Positions 18,578-29,214 of a DNA stretch of 64,000 bases are shown here, piece after piece. The notes under the pieces are model-generated. The model was not told where the DNA came from. It did not search any database and saw only the letters and a program-made list of their open reading frames with translations. The position numbers and the translations under genes are program-made. How positions within the stretch are numbered: position 1 is the first letter of the stretch; every line of letters starts with the position of its first letter. The stretch is from Candidatus Symbiopectobacterium sp. 'North America' (GTDB taxonomy: Bacteria; Pseudomonadota; Gammaproteobacteria; Enterobacterales; Enterobacteriaceae), in the NCBI RefSeq assembly GCF_015762685.1, contig NZ_PEHF01000089.1:1-64000 (forward strand). Direction: 5' to 3'.

Positions 18578-19232
18578 AATAAGCTCCTTCCGTAAAGACA
18601 CATTAATGGTTCAGCAGATTTTTCCGCCTGCTAATCCAATACTTAACGGCTTGGTTATAGAATACCACCCCTGCCGATTTTTGTTATGTTCAGCAGATCA
18701 CACCGCCGCATATTTACCGCATTCTGCGAGATGACCCGCACCGCGCCCGTGCGCCGTGCAAGTGATTACTGCACAACGGCTCACAGGAACGGCGATCTGA
18801 CCGTAAAATTCTTGTACTCCTTGATAAATGTAGTAGAAACAGCTCCTTATCACGTCTGGGCTCCCGACGATCTGCTACAAAACCAGGAAAAAGAGTAGGG
18901 AAAATCGTCAAAATTATTTGATATCGGTCACTCTGTGGCAAAAATCTGTTTTCCTCTTCTACAATAACAATGAGGGGGGATATAAACGTGCCATTCGGCT
19001 GCTGAGCCTCTCATTTCAGGGTGAGTCGAGCGGTGTTCCATTGCGGTGCTTGAGGTCTCTCGATTACCGTACTGCATACTGCCCGGTAGAGCAAAAGATA
19101 AGGGCGATTTACCCTTTCTTCGCCCGCTTAATAAAATCGCGTAATGAACGTGTGGCAAAACGATTCGCAGAAACGCCGTAGGATGTTCACTACATCCTCG
19201 TTCTGACGAATAACATTATCCGGGAGGGGAGC
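18578..19232. other. uspA-uspB divergent intergenic region
   Basis: This 655-base gap contains the promoters of both divergent genes. Several short open frames cross it, but none has a ribosome site and recognisable protein. I see no RNA gene or repeat here. Confidence 0.5.
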
Positions 19233-19568
19233 ATGATCAGTACATTTGCGCTTTTCTGGGCCTTGTGCATCGTCTGTGTCATCAACATGGCGCGCTATTA
19301 TTCTTCTTTGCGCGTACTGCTGATGATCCTGCGCGATTGCGACCCGCTGTTGTACCAGTATGTGGATGGCGGAGGATTTTTCACTTCCCACGGACAGCCC
19401 AGTAAGCAGATTCGGCTGGTTCGCTACATTTACGCACAACGCTATCTGGAACACCACGATGAAGAGTTTATGCGCCGCTGTGAGCGGGTACGATGCCAGT
19501 TTATGCTGACCTCCGCACTGTGCGGACTCATCCTGGTGAGTCTGGTGTCCATGTTGATGTGGTATTGA
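19233..19568 (+). CDS. uspB: Universal stress protein B
   Basis: A 111-residue inner-membrane protein with one hydrophobic segment at each end ([20 protein letters not shown] and [20 protein letters not shown]). The cytosolic middle, [19 protein letters not shown], is typical of UspB. In E. coli it is RpoS-controlled and supports ethanol tolerance in stationary phase. GGGAGGG precedes the start. Context is the standard uspA-uspB-pitA order. It is intact. Confidence 0.95.
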   Translation: MISTFALFWALCIVCVINMARYYSSLRVLLMILRDCDPLLYQYVDGGGFFTSHGQPSKQIRLVRYIYAQRYLEHHDEEFMRRCERVRCQFMLTSALCGLILVSLVSMLMWY

Positions 19569-19605
19569 TCGATTGGGTATTTAACAATGTGTAACCGACA
19601 AAGAT

Positions 19606-19634
19606 AAAAGGCGATTCTCTCGAATCGCCTTTTT
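19606..19634. terminator. Bidirectional terminator between uspB and pitA
   Basis: AAAAGGCGATTC and GAATCGCCTTTT pair around a short TCTC loop, with A-run and T-run flanks. It serves the converging uspB and pitA genes. Confidence 0.9.
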
Positions 19635-19661
19635 ATTGCGTGCAGTTTCAACCCTAACGGA

Positions 19662-21159
19662 TTAAATCAGTTTCAGCGCCAACCAATACAGCACGCCGGA
19701 CATCACCAGAGAAACCGGCAGCGTAAACACCCATGCCAGCAGGATGTTCTTAACCGTTTTGCCCTGTACACCGCCACCATCAACGATCATGGTGCCCGCA
19801 ACCGCAGAGGAAAGAACATGGGTGGTGGACACCGGCATACCGGTATAGCTCGCCACACCAATTGACAGCGCCGCCGTCACCTGTGCAGACACCCCTTGCG
19901 CGTAGGTCATGCCACGTTTACCAATCTTCTCTCCGATAGTTACCGCGACGCGACGCCAGCCCACCATGGTACCCAGTGAGAGCGTCAATGCGACAGCAAC
20001 GATAATCCATAACGGCGCATATTCGACGGTTTTCAACATATCCTGACGCAGATTGTTCAGGTAGCGGCGATCTTCAGACGTGGTTTCCGGCAGCTTCGCT
20101 ACCTTGTCCATGGTATCCGCGATGCACATCAGCAAGCGACGCACGCGACCGCGATCCTCGGCATTCAACTGGTCATAACTCTTCAGGTTATTCAGCAGAC
20201 CCAGTGAACGTTCAATGGCGATAATTACGCACGAACTGTCGCAGTGGAACTCTTTAACACCATTAGCAGGCAGCACAGTTTCTGTCGCTAGCACCGGCGT
20301 AGAGAGGTCGATGACGTGTTTGAGCGCATTGCCATGCTGTTGATAGAACTCCTGCAAATTGACGACCGCATCACGCGTGCGGCTGATTTCATAGCCGGAA
20401 GCGCTCATGTTGACGACAAAGCCGGCAGGCGCAACGCCAATCAGTACCAGCATGATCAGGCCGATACGTTTTTGACCGTCGTTCGCGCCGTGGGAGAAGC
20501 TAACACCGATAGCGGAAATGATCAGCGCTGTACGCGTCCAGAGCGGCGGCTTGAGTTTGTCATCCAGCTTTTCACGATCGGCTGGCGTCAAGTGAACGCG
20601 TTTGCGTTTCTTATTGTTGTTCCAGAAACGCAGCAGCACGAACAGCATCAGACCCGCGACCACCATCCCCACAATGGGAGATAGGATCAGCGACAGGAAG
20701 ATACTGATCATTTTGGGAACATTGAGCGCATCCACGACGGAAGTGTCGGTGAGCAGGGCGTTGGTCAAATCAATCCCGATGATATAACCAATCAAGGTGT
20801 GGGAACTGGAGGCTGGCAAACCAAAGTACCAGGTGCCCAGGTTCCAGATAATCGCCGCCAGCAGCATGGAGAACACCATGGCCAGGCCGTGCGCGGAACT
20901 GACGTTAAGCAGCAAATCAGTAGGCAGCAAATGCACGATAGCATAAGCCACGCTCAACCCGCCTAGCATCACGCCGAAAAAGTTAAACAGTCCGGCCATG
21001 ACAACCGCATATTCCGCCCGCATCGCGCGCGTATATATCACGGTGGCAACAGCATTCGCCGTATCGTGAAAGCAGTTTATGGCTTCATAGAACAAATACC
21101 AGTGCCAAAATCAGCATCAGACCGGTATGAAAATCAACCCCGGTAAATAAATGTAGCAT
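19662..21159 (-). pseudogene. pitA: Low-affinity phosphate/metal-phosphate transporter PitA, frameshifted near the N-terminus
   Basis: The true start is ATG 21159 ([19 protein letters not shown]). After ALVFV the reading frame hits a stop; the transporter resumes one frame over with [18 protein letters not shown] and then runs 477 codons to 19662. A small indel at about 21085-21092 separates the first helix from the rest. The downstream part also carries radical changes at conserved glycines compared with E. coli: AINGFHD to AINCFHD, IGIGLTNAL to IGIDLTNAL and GQKGIGL to GQKRIGL. This combination shows relaxed selection rather than a sequencing slip alone. PitA normally imports metal-phosphate complexes with protons. 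Confidence 0.9.
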
Positions 21160-21429
21160 AAGCGTTAGGCCATTTGTGGTCATGAACGCGGCGCATTATC
21201 TACGACAAGCCTAAACGGGAAAAGGAAAATATGACTTTTTTTGACGAAAAGATGACCAATTCGGCTATTGGTCGGATTTATCTCAATAAAATAAAAAAAT
21301 ACATATTCTTGTATAAATATACATTTTGTTACGCTGGCATCCCTTCGCGCCTGACACTACAATCAGCCGCCCGTAGGTTATCGGTGAAAATGCTAACTTT
21401 TTATATCGCCATTGGCAGGAGAGCGCACT

Positions 21430-22632
21430 GTGAATACGTTTGATGTTGTCATTGTGGGTGCAGGTGCTGCTGGTCTGTTTTGCACCGCACAGGCCGGACA
21501 ACGCGGACTGCGCGTTCTGCTGATGGATAACGGCAAGAAACCCGGTCGCAAAATATTGATGTCGGGCGGTGGTCGCTGCAATTTCACCAATATGTACGCC
21601 GAGCCAGCAACTTATTTGTCTGAAAACCCGCATTTTTGCAAATCCGCGCTGGCGCGTTACACCCAGTGGGATTTTATCGATCTGGTCAATCGGCACGGTA
21701 TTGCCTATCACGAGAAAACCCTTGGGCAGCTGTTCTGTGATGACAGCGCGCAGCAGATTGTGGACATGCTGATGCGCGAGTGCGAACTCGGCAACGTGCA
21801 GTTTCGTCTACGCAGTGAACTCCAGCGTATTGAACGGACGGGCTCAACGTTCACCCTCACCTTCGCCAATGGCGCGCTCACAGTTCCACAGGTAGTGATT
21901 GCCAGCGGGGGGCTTTCCATGCCGGGACTAGGCACATCCCCCTTCGGTTATCAGGTCGCACAACAGTTTGGCCTTAAGGTTCTGCCCACACGCGCCGCGC
22001 TGGTACCGTTTACCCTACATAAACCGCTGCTGGAGCAGATACAGACGCTGTCCGGCGTTTCCGTGCCCGTGGTGGTGATCGCGAAAAACGGTGTCAGCTT
22101 TAAAGAGAGTCTGCTGTTTACCCATCGTGGTCTTTCTGGCCCGGCCATTCTGCAACTGTCTAGCTATTGGCTACCGGGCGAAATGGTGACAATCAATCTG
22201 TTGCCACAGCACGATCTTAACGTACTGCTTGCCGAGCAACGTGCAGCACACCCCAATCAAAGCCTGAAAAATACGCTGGCACTGTGGCTGCCGAAACGCT
22301 TGGTCGAGTGCCTGCAAACCTTGGGGATAGTGCCCGAGGTTTCACTGAAGCAGCTGCAATCCCCACAGATCGCAGCGCTCATTGAAAATCTGCACGCCTG
22401 GCAAGTGCAACCCAACGGTACGGAAGGCTATCGCACCGCAGAAGTCACCCTCGGCGGCGTGGATACGCGTGAGTTATCGTCAAAAACTCTGGAGGCCAGT
22501 AAAGTGCCAGGCCTCTATTTTATCGGCGAAGTGGTGGACGTTACCGGCTGGCTGGGCGGCTATAACTTCCAGTGGGCGTGGAGTTCCGCTTGGGCGTGTG
22601 CGCAGGCGTTGAACGTTGTCCAACATAAGTAG
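21430..22632 (+). CDS. yhiN: YhiN flavoprotein (HI0933/BaiN family)
   Basis: A 400-residue predicted FAD-dependent oxidoreductase. It begins with the dinucleotide-binding motif VVIVGAGAAGLFCTAQAG, then GKKPGRKILMSGGGRCNFTN, and ends with PGLYFIGEVVDVTGWLGGYN and FQWAWSSAWACAQAL, all family hallmarks. GTG 21430 with AGGAG 8 bases upstream is the best start; a TTG at 21412 would add six residues and lie upstream of that ribosome site. It aligns end to end with E. coli YhiN, which also lies beside pitA. The physiological substrate is not established. No lesion is seen. Confidence 0.93.
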   Translation: MNTFDVVIVGAGAAGLFCTAQAGQRGLRVLLMDNGKKPGRKILMSGGGRCNFTNMYAEPATYLSENPHFCKSALARYTQWDFIDLVNRHGIAYHEKTLGQLFCDDSAQQIVDMLMRECELGNVQFRLRSELQRIERTGSTFTLTFANGALTVPQVVIASGGLSMPGLGTSPFGYQVAQQFGLKVLPTRAALVPFTLHKPLLEQIQTLSGVSVPVVVIAKNGVSFKESLLFTHRGLSGPAILQLSSYWLPGEMVTINLLPQHDLNVLLAEQRAAHPNQSLKNTLALWLPKRLVECLQTLGIVPEVSLKQLQSPQIAALIENLHAWQVQPNGTEGYRTAEVTLGGVDTRELSSKTLEASKVPGLYFIGEVVDVTGWLGGYNFQWAWSSAWACAQALNVVQHK

Positions 22633-22677
22633 GTCTGGTGTACCCACATGATCGGTTTGATCGTTGCTGACAGGCGC

Positions 22678-23178
22678 TTAACGCTTCAATTTGGCGACGT
22701 AAGGGAGATTTCTGTACTTATTCTCCCACGGCATACCATAGCCAATCAGTAAATCATAGTTGTCCATTTCATACGCAAAATATTGTTTAACAGGGATATC
22801 AACCCGACCTGGTTTGACAAACAAAACGGCCACAGAGACCGATTTTGGCGTGAAGTGCTCGGAGATATGGTTAACCAGACGCTTCATTGTCCCACCTGAC
22901 TCAATCGCATCATCAATGAGGATGACATGGCGGTTACTGATATCGATATTATTATGGAACACGATGGGGGAATGATTATTCCTGTCTCCCGGGGTGTGTG
23001 TACAGGAAATATAATCCATATTGATATCAAATGTTAACTGTCTGGTCAGGTCTGCCGTGTAGAGTATACCACCTGGCACTACCGTAATGACAACGGCCTC
23101 ATAAAAGTCCTGATTGAGTTGCGCGGCAACCTGACTGACACCTTGCGCAATCGAGGATAACGTCACCGACATGTTCAT
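22678..23178 (-). CDS. Phosphoribosyltransferase (hypoxanthine/guanine PRTase-like)
   Basis: A 166-residue type I phosphoribosyltransferase. The PRPP loop is VILIDDAIESGGTMKRLV (about residues 84-101), preceded by the VVPGGILYTADLTRQL loop, and the C-terminus YGMPWENKYRNLPYVAKL resembles the HPRT end. It is distinct from E. coli Hpt and Gpt in sequence, so a purine base is likely but not certain. The region is AT-rich relative to the core genes. It starts 24 bases after the broken EamA transporter on the same strand, so a nucleobase salvage-plus-transport operon is plausible. The ribosome site is weak at this start. Confidence 0.75.
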   Translation of the reverse strand: MNMSVTLSSIAQGVSQVAAQLNQDFYEAVVITVVPGGILYTADLTRQLTFDINMDYISCTHTPGDRNNHSPIVFHNNIDISNRHVILIDDAIESGGTMKRLVNHISEHFTPKSVSVAVLFVKPGRVDIPVKQYFAYEMDNYDLLIGYGMPWENKYRNLPYVAKLKR

Positions 23179-23202
23179 GTTTCATAGCAGATTCCCCTCA
23201 GA

Positions 23203-24102
23203 TTAACGGTGTAATTTACCCTTGGCATCAATGGCAATCAGCAGCACGAATGAGAGGATAAGCAGCGTGCCGAGCCAATCAGGCAGCGTGAAGGTAATGC
23301 CCAACAGCAGCAAGGACAGTACGGCGCTGGTCAGTGGCTCTGCGCAGCTAAGAATGCTGGCCTTTTGGCCGCCAATCAGCGATGCGCCTTTGAGATACAG
23401 GCTAAACGTCACGGCAGTGCCCACGATAATCAGATAGAAGAAGGCAAACAGGCCCAGACCGTTAACCGCAATATTCTCTTCCGGCAGCAGGAAAAACGGC
23501 ATCATCGATACCCCGGCAATAAACATGCTCCACCCCACCACCAGCAATGTGCCGTGTTGGGAGATCAGCCCCTAGGAGTAGGTGGAATAGAAGGCGGCAG
23601 CAAAGGCGGAGGCAATCCCCCAGATCAACGCCACAGGCGAGATCGACAGCGACGTCGGATTACCGTGCGTCACCAGCAAAAAAGTGCCCGCCAGCGAAGT
23701 GAGTATCGCGGCGCTAACGAACACACCCAGCAGCTTTTTCCGCGTCAGCGCAAACCAGGTGACAATCACCGTTGGGGAAAGAAACTGAAGGATAGTCCCG
23801 GTTGCCGCATTTGATTTTTCAATCGTAACCAAAAAAGTAAACTGCACCGTCAACGTGCCGCACAGGCTGAAAATAAATAGCTTGATGGCCTCTTTCTTCT
23901 CGCCAAATACGCTGAACACCGGCTGCCCCTGCAAGAAACCGAGCATTAACAGAATAATGCCGGAAAACAGCAGACGCGACATCGTCAACCAACCGGCGGA
24001 AATATGCAGATGCTCCATCAAGTATTGGGCACAAACACCAGAACTGCCCCACAGAATGGAGGCGACTAACACGTACAACATGCCTTGTTTGGCAAGACTC
24101 AT
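23203..24102 (-). pseudogene. EamA/DMT-family drug-metabolite transporter with in-frame TAG
   Basis: A ten-helix DMT transporter from ATG 24102 (GAGGTT upstream; [20 protein letters not shown]). The frame is broken by TAG 23572-23574 after [10 protein letters not shown] and then continues in the same frame with [20 protein letters not shown] to 23203, about 299 codons in all. Two EamA repeats are visible, each about five hydrophobic segments. The stop lies between them, so any product would be half a transporter. It is likely co-transcribed with the phosphoribosyltransferase that follows. Confidence 0.88.
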
Positions 24103-24258
24103 CACAACCTCATGGCGGAATAAAACGGAGTAAGGCGACACCTATTAATCACGCTCACGGCACGCAACCAATACGTTATCGCACTATGCCTTACACCATA
24201 CTGAAGATAGACAGCCTTTTCGATAAGTTAGCCTAAAAAATCTTACCCATACACCAGG

Positions 24259-25386
24259 TTATAGTGCTTTTAGCAACGCGAACGCCTCTTTCATCCGATC
24301 TTCACTCACCACAAACGCACGCAACTTCCCCTCCTCATCCCTTCCCTGTGCCACCATGCCCTCCGGTGCCGTGGCAATCTGCCAACGCAAGTCACGGCTA
24401 CCTGATTCTCCGGCCAGATGTAACGGCAGCGCCAGTGTTTTCACCTTCACCAGCATGGCGGGCAGCGCGAGCGCGGTATTAACGCCAAGCAGCGTTTTCG
24501 CCAGTGCGATAGCGCTTAGCTGGATCGGTTGCAGAAAGGGTCGTACCTGCCCTGCAATCTCGGCACAGTCACCTAACGCATAGATATCCGCCTGGCTGGT
24601 TTGCAGCGTGCTGTCTAGCACCACGCCGCGTCGGGTGACAATCCCGGCGCGCTGCGCCAGCGCCGTTTCCGGGCGCAGGCCGGTCGCGGCCACCACCACA
24701 TCCACGTCACTGATGCGATCGCCATTGAATCGGGCACGAATGCCTTTCTCGGTCTGTTCCAGCGATTGCAGTTTTGCTTTCAACAACAGATTCGTTCTCA
24801 TATCGACCAGACAGTGTTGCAGGCGGCCACTCACTTCCGGCGGCAGCAATGTTGGCAACACGCTGGCAGCGCAATCGGCCAGCGTAACCGCCTTACCGGC
24901 ACGACAAAAATCCATCGCCAGCTCGTTACCAATCAGCCCCGCGCCGACCACCAACACCCGCCGCGCATCCTGCAACTGCGCTTCACACGCGCGGTATTCT
25001 TGCTGGCTGTTCAACGTCAACATCAGCTCATGCCCCGGAACCGGTGGCACCGATGCGCAAGCCCCCGTTGCCAGCACCAGCTTGCCGTAGCACCATTCGC
25101 TGTCGTGACTTTTTACACGATGATGTGCGACATCGATGTCGGTGATCTGTGTATTTGGGTAGAGCCGTAGCTGATATTACTCAGCAAATGCCCCCATCGA
25201 CTAACGAGTCAGATCGTCGGCGCATTGCCCTTGGCTTATCACATGGCTGAGATCGGGCTTGTTATATTCATCCATGCTGTCAGCGGCAATCAACGACAGC
25301 GGGATCGCCGTATCCTGCTTGCGAATATGCTTCATCAATTGGCGCGCCGCGAAGCCTGAGCCGATAATAACGATGCCGTGACTCAT
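24259..25386 (-). pseudogene. norW: Flavorubredoxin reductase NorW with two nonsense codons
   Basis: NorW passes electrons from NADH to flavorubredoxin NorV for nitric oxide reduction. The start overlaps the norV stop by 4 bases. After the FAD loop [13 protein letters not shown] and DDLTR, a TAG occurs where E. coli has Gln, and nine codons later a TAA where E. coli again has Gln (AEQ). Everything downstream stays in frame, including [29 protein letters not shown] and the C-terminal [18 protein letters not shown]. Two independent C-to-T type changes make sequencing error unlikely. The gene is dead although norV is intact. Confidence 0.93.
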
Positions 25387-26828
25387 ACCGCCTCCACCGC
25401 CAGTTCATCAAATACCGCCTTACCCAGGGAACATTCCGGGCACAGGAAACTGTCTGGCACCTGGCTCCACGGCGTTCCGGGTGCCACATCCTGCATCGGC
25501 TCACCGTGTGCCGGGTCATACACCAACTGACAGACGCTGCACTGCATCTGTGGCCCCAGATCGTCGGCAGCTTTCGCTGCACACGCGCAGGCGTCTGGTT
25601 GCGGCGTTGCGCGCACGGCCTCCGGCAACGGGGAAAGCGCCCACTGGCGGCCAATTTCACGCCCGTGCTCGCTGCACATTTCCAGCGCATCGATATCGGG
25701 ACGCCATTTGGCCTTCAGGGCAATGGTGGTTTCGAAACCGGCATCCATCAAACGGGTTTGCACGCGATCGACCGCACCGCCGTTCCAACCATAGCTGCCG
25801 AACGCAGAGGCTTTCTTGTTGCGAAAACGCAACCCCGCCAATTCCTCCAGCATGCCTGCCACTTTGGGCATCATGACATTGTTCATGGTGGAAGAACCCA
25901 CCAGAACCCCCTTGGATCGGAACACGTTAGTCAGAATCTCGTTTTTATCGCTGCGTGATATATTGAAAATTTTCACCGCGACGCGTGGGTCAACGTCGTT
26001 GATACCCTGCGCGATAGCGTCCGCCATCATGCGCTTGTTGTTGGACATGGTGTCGTAGAAAATAGTGATGCGATCTTCCTGATAATCCGCCGCCCATTTC
26101 AGATACAGCTCCACGATTTGCGTCGGGTTGTCACGCCACACCACACCGTGTGAGGTAGCAACCATATCAACCGGCAGATTAAAGCCGAGGATCTCAGTGA
26201 TTTTCGGCGTCACCAGTCGGCTGAACGGGGTTAGGATGTTGACGTAGTAACGCTGGCACTGCTCAAACAGTTCGGTCTGGTCAACTTCGTCGTTAAACAG
26301 ACGTTCATCGCAGTAGTGCTGGCCGAATGCATCGTTACTGAACAGCACCGCATCGCCCGTCATGTAGGTCATCATGCTATCCGGCCAATGCAGCATAGGT
26401 GTTTCCACAAACACCAACTGTTTACCATTGCCAATATCCAGGGTATCGCCGGTTTTCACCACGTGGAAGCGCCATTCCGGGTGATGGTGGTGGCCATTGA
26501 TGGAGTCAATGGCATTGGCGGTGCAGTAGATAGGCGTATTGGGAATCTGCGACATCAGCTCGGTTAACGCGCCCGCATGGTCTTCTTCCGCATGTTTGAT
26601 AATGATGTAATCAATCTGCGCCAGATCGATTTCTGCGCGCAGGTTCTGGACGAAATCATGGCTGAACTTGTGGTCCACCGTGTCGATAAGCACGTTTTTC
26701 TCTTCACGAATCAGGTAACTGTTATAGCTGCTGCCGCGCAAGGTTTTGTATTCGGTGCCGTGAAAATCACGCACTTCCCAGTCACGTTGCCCTACCCAAT
26801 GGATGTTGTTCTTTACATGAATAGCCAT
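25383..26828 (-). CDS. norV: Anaerobic nitric oxide reductase flavorubredoxin
   Basis: NorV detoxifies nitric oxide to N2O anaerobically. The 481 residues comprise a metallo-beta-lactamase-like diiron domain ([10 protein letters not shown] with the ligand HxExDH pattern, about residues 79-88), a flavodoxin domain ([20 protein letters not shown] and [11 protein letters not shown]) and a C-terminal rubredoxin with [10 protein letters not shown] and CPEC. All ligands are present and the frame is whole. GAGGTTGATATG gives a good start. A sigma-54 promoter and one NorR-like site lie upstream. With norW dead and norR missing, it may be unexpressed or served by another reductase. Confidence 0.95.
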   Translation of the reverse strand: MAIHVKNNIHWVGQRDWEVRDFHGTEYKTLRGSSYNSYLIREEKNVLIDTVDHKFSHDFVQNLRAEIDLAQIDYIIIKHAEEDHAGALTELMSQIPNTPIYCTANAIDSINGHHHHPEWRFHVVKTGDTLDIGNGKQLVFVETPMLHWPDSMMTYMTGDAVLFSNDAFGQHYCDERLFNDEVDQTELFEQCQRYYVNILTPFSRLVTPKITEILGFNLPVDMVATSHGVVWRDNPTQIVELYLKWAADYQEDRITIFYDTMSNNKRMMADAIAQGINDVDPRVAVKIFNISRSDKNEILTNVFRSKGVLVGSSTMNNVMMPKVAGMLEELAGLRFRNKKASAFGSYGWNGGAVDRVQTRLMDAGFETTIALKAKWRPDIDALEMCSEHGREIGRQWALSPLPEAVRATPQPDACACAAKAADDLGPQMQCSVCQLVYDPAHGEPMQDVAPGTPWSQVPDSFLCPECSLGKAVFDELAVEAV

Positions 26829-26874
26829 ATCAACCTCAAATTATGCGGTAATGCGAATAAGATAGTTGGGCTAT

Positions 26875-26891
26875 ATCAATTGGCATGCCAT
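26875..26891 (-). promoter_or_regulatory. Sigma-54 promoter of norV
   Basis: On the minus strand TGGCATGCCAATTGAT, about 47 bases before the norV start, matches the -24/-12 consensus TGGCACG(N4)TTGC at most positions. The -24 GG is intact; the -12 GC has become GA, which may weaken it. Confidence 0.6.
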
Positions 26892-26945
26892 GTTATTAAT
26901 TATTTGCTTTTAAATTACTTTATTGTTTCTTCAAAAAAGAAAAAT

Positions 26946-26956
26946 GTCATAATGAC
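26946..26956. promoter_or_regulatory. NorR enhancer site
   Basis: GTCATAATGAC is a perfect GTCA(N3)TGAC dyad of the NorR type, about 55 bases upstream of the -24 element. E. coli norV has three such sites; I find only this one. Confidence 0.6.
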
Positions 26957-26965
26957 TATACTTAT

Positions 26966-27133
26966 GTAACTCTGGTGGGGAAAACCACCATTCCCAATAA
27001 CCGGCAAGACATCATCTTTCTGCCGATTGAAGATTTTCGCTGCCTCAGCTATATCTACGCGGTTTACAACCCGAAAAACACCAACCCGAATATCCATGCC
27101 TTTATTGATACCATGAAAAAGATCGCTGAATAA
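26966..27133 (+). pseudogene. Fragment: C-terminal end of a LysR-type regulator
   Basis: The frame ending at TAA 27131-27133 reads LVGKTTIPNNRQDIIFLPI, then EDFRCLSYIYAVYNPKNTNP and NIHAFIDTMKKIAE. This looks like the last about 55 residues of a LysR effector domain. No start or DNA-binding domain remains; the sequence upstream is the norV control region. It sits where norR would normally be, so a deletion or rearrangement probably joined the two loci here. Confidence 0.65.
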
Positions 27134-27139
27134 TAAAGT

Positions 27140-27168
27140 AAAAAAGGGAAGCGTATACGCAGCTTCCC
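27140..27168 (-). terminator. Terminator of the RraA-RraA-MFS operon
   Basis: On the minus strand GGGAAGC pairs with GCTTCCC around a GTATAC-containing loop, followed by a T6 run. It lies about 35 bases after the transporter stop. Confidence 0.8.
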
Positions 27169-27201
27169 CGGAACTTACGTTTATTATCTCAATAGCAAAG
27201 G

Positions 27202-28537
27202 TTAGGCGTCACAGTTTTCCATCGGCTCATCAATGGTGACGACAACCAAAAATGTCAGTAATGAAATACCCGCCATAAACAGAAACACAGTATTCCAACC
27301 GTAATGGTCAAGAATTAACCCGGCAATAAAGGGCGTGGCCGCACCGCCTAATTGCCCCCTCATGTTGACAATAGCATTGGCAACCGGGAATTTATCTTTT
27401 GCCACGAAAGACATGGGGTAGACCATGTAGGCTGAGAACCCAATGCTCAACAACAAACCGGTCATGAACAGCAGCAAGGCACACAACGCGGGATTCGCAG
27501 GCATATAGAGCAGGCACAGCATCATTACCTATGTCGAAACTGCCGAGAGCAACATGCCAGGTTTTCTGCGTTTATCCAGCAACGTATCAGAGAGGATGCC
27601 ACCCAGCAGATTACCCAGCACTGCACCGACCCAAGGTGCCGCAGAGACAAACCCCATACCCACCACAGAAAGGTTTTTTTCTGACAGCAGATAGGTAGGG
27701 ATCCAGGCCAGCAACAAGCTGGAAATCCCTAGCTGACAGTAGTAGCCCAGACCGCAACCAAACACATTCCATGAGCGATACACTTGCTGAGTTGTGGTGA
27801 CTTTAGGGGTATTGCGTACCCGAATAAACCGGTCCAGATAAGGTATCCGTTTGTAGACTTTCTTCTCCTGCACCTGCGCCGTCGTCTGCTTTTCATTGAT
27901 GATGTCTACTTCCTGCTGGTTAACGAAGACTGACTCAGCAGGCTTGTCTTTCACAAACAGAAACCACATCACTGGCAGTGATCACGCTTGGCAGAGCAAA
28001 AAATATAAAGACCTCTTTCCATCCCCAATGCATGATAATAAACGAACCGATGATCGGCGTTATCACCGGCCCCAGCTTGATAGAAGAGAGAAAAATACCC
28101 GAGGCAATGCCCTACTCTTTTGACGGAAACCAGTTGTTAATGGTGGAGGTTACGCCAATAGGCAGTGGACCTTCAGCAATGCCTAACAACACCCGGCACA
28201 TTTTCAGTTGCAAGATGGACCCGGCAAATCCCGTCAGCGCAGTCGCGATAGAGGTGAGGATCATAGATGACGTGAAGACCCTTCGCACACCAAAGCGCGT
28301 AATCAACCAGGCTGAAGGGATCTGGATAAAGGCATAAGCCAACAGGAACAGGCTGACAAGCGCGCCGGCTTCCGCATTGGTCATGGTAAATTTTTTTCTG
28401 ATAAACGGCAGAGCTACTCCCAGGTTAGCCCTGTCTGCTGCCGCAATGGTATAAATCAGAAAAAATAAAAAAGCGACCCACCACCGATGATGAGTCGGTT
28501 TAACCCCTGATGCTGCCTGTTCTATATTCAGACTCAT
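27202..28537 (-). pseudogene. MFS transporter (ACS family) with two TAG stops and a frameshift
   Basis: From ATG 28537 the protein begins MSLNIEQAASG, then helix 1 and the family motif ADRANLGVALPFIRKKF, typical of anion:cation symporters for sugar acids such as glucarate or galactonate. TAG 28110-28112 follows NNWFPSKE. An extra base near 27976 shifts the frame before VMWFLFVKDKPAES. A second TAG at 27529-27531 follows LLSAVST. The last part ends at 27202. The gene starts about 11 bases after the first RraA-like gene ends, giving a rraA-rraA-MFS operon. The substrate is probably an acidic sugar or aromatic acid handled by the RraA-like proteins, which is inference. Confidence 0.88.
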
Positions 28538-28547
28538 GTTCAAAACC

Positions 28548-29201
28548 TCATTTTACATCGAGATAATCAAAGACGCGGTTCAGCTGCATCAATTCCGCTG
28601 TTGTTGCACCATTGATAATTTTATTTTTATAGTTATTTTCTTTTTCCTCTCTCTCATCGGAGAGTTTTATAACATTATCAATCTATTCTCGCTCAATGAC
28701 GACCAGGCCATCCGAATCGCCGACCACAATATCACTCGATCGGATAATACAGTCACCAATAATCAACGTTCCATTGAACGTGCCTGGTTGTTTTTTCTCC
28801 GTTCCTCGAATAGAGATTTCTCGTGCAAAGACAGGAAAACTAGATTCAATAATCGCATCGCTGTCTCTTACCGCACCATTGACCACTAGTCCCGCCAGAC
28901 CAATATGCTGCGCCTGTGTCGTCAGTACATCGCCCCAAATACCCGCGCCTGTAAAACCATCACAATTAATAATCAGTACATCCCCTTTCTTTGCATGCAT
29001 TAAGGCGTAATGCACCATCAAATTATCGCCGGGACGCATATGTAACGTTAATGCAGGCCCCGCCATTTTCATACCGCGGGCCAGCGGCTTTATTGCTTCA
29101 GACAATGCCCCAACGGCCCCTTGCGCTTCATAAACGGTAGCGCTTCCCAGTCGAATTAAATGTTCGACCACGGCATCAGTCAGCGTATTTTCATTTTTCA
29201 C
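28548..29201 (-). pseudogene. RraA-like family protein, copy 1, late in-frame TAG
   Basis: RraA-like fold proteins of about 220 residues include 4-hydroxy-4-methyl-2-oxoglutarate/4-carboxy-4-hydroxy-2-oxoadipate aldolases. The active-site motif GDVLTTQAQHIGLAGLVVNG and the following RDSDAI are present. TAG 28683-28685 cuts the protein at residue 172. The frame continues another 44 codons (IDNVIKLSDEREEKENN onward) to TGA 28548-28550, which matches the usual C-terminal helix. The lesion removes only this helix, so some activity is conceivable. It sits 13 bases after copy 2. Confidence 0.8.
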
Positions 29202-29214
29202 GATATGGCCTTAT

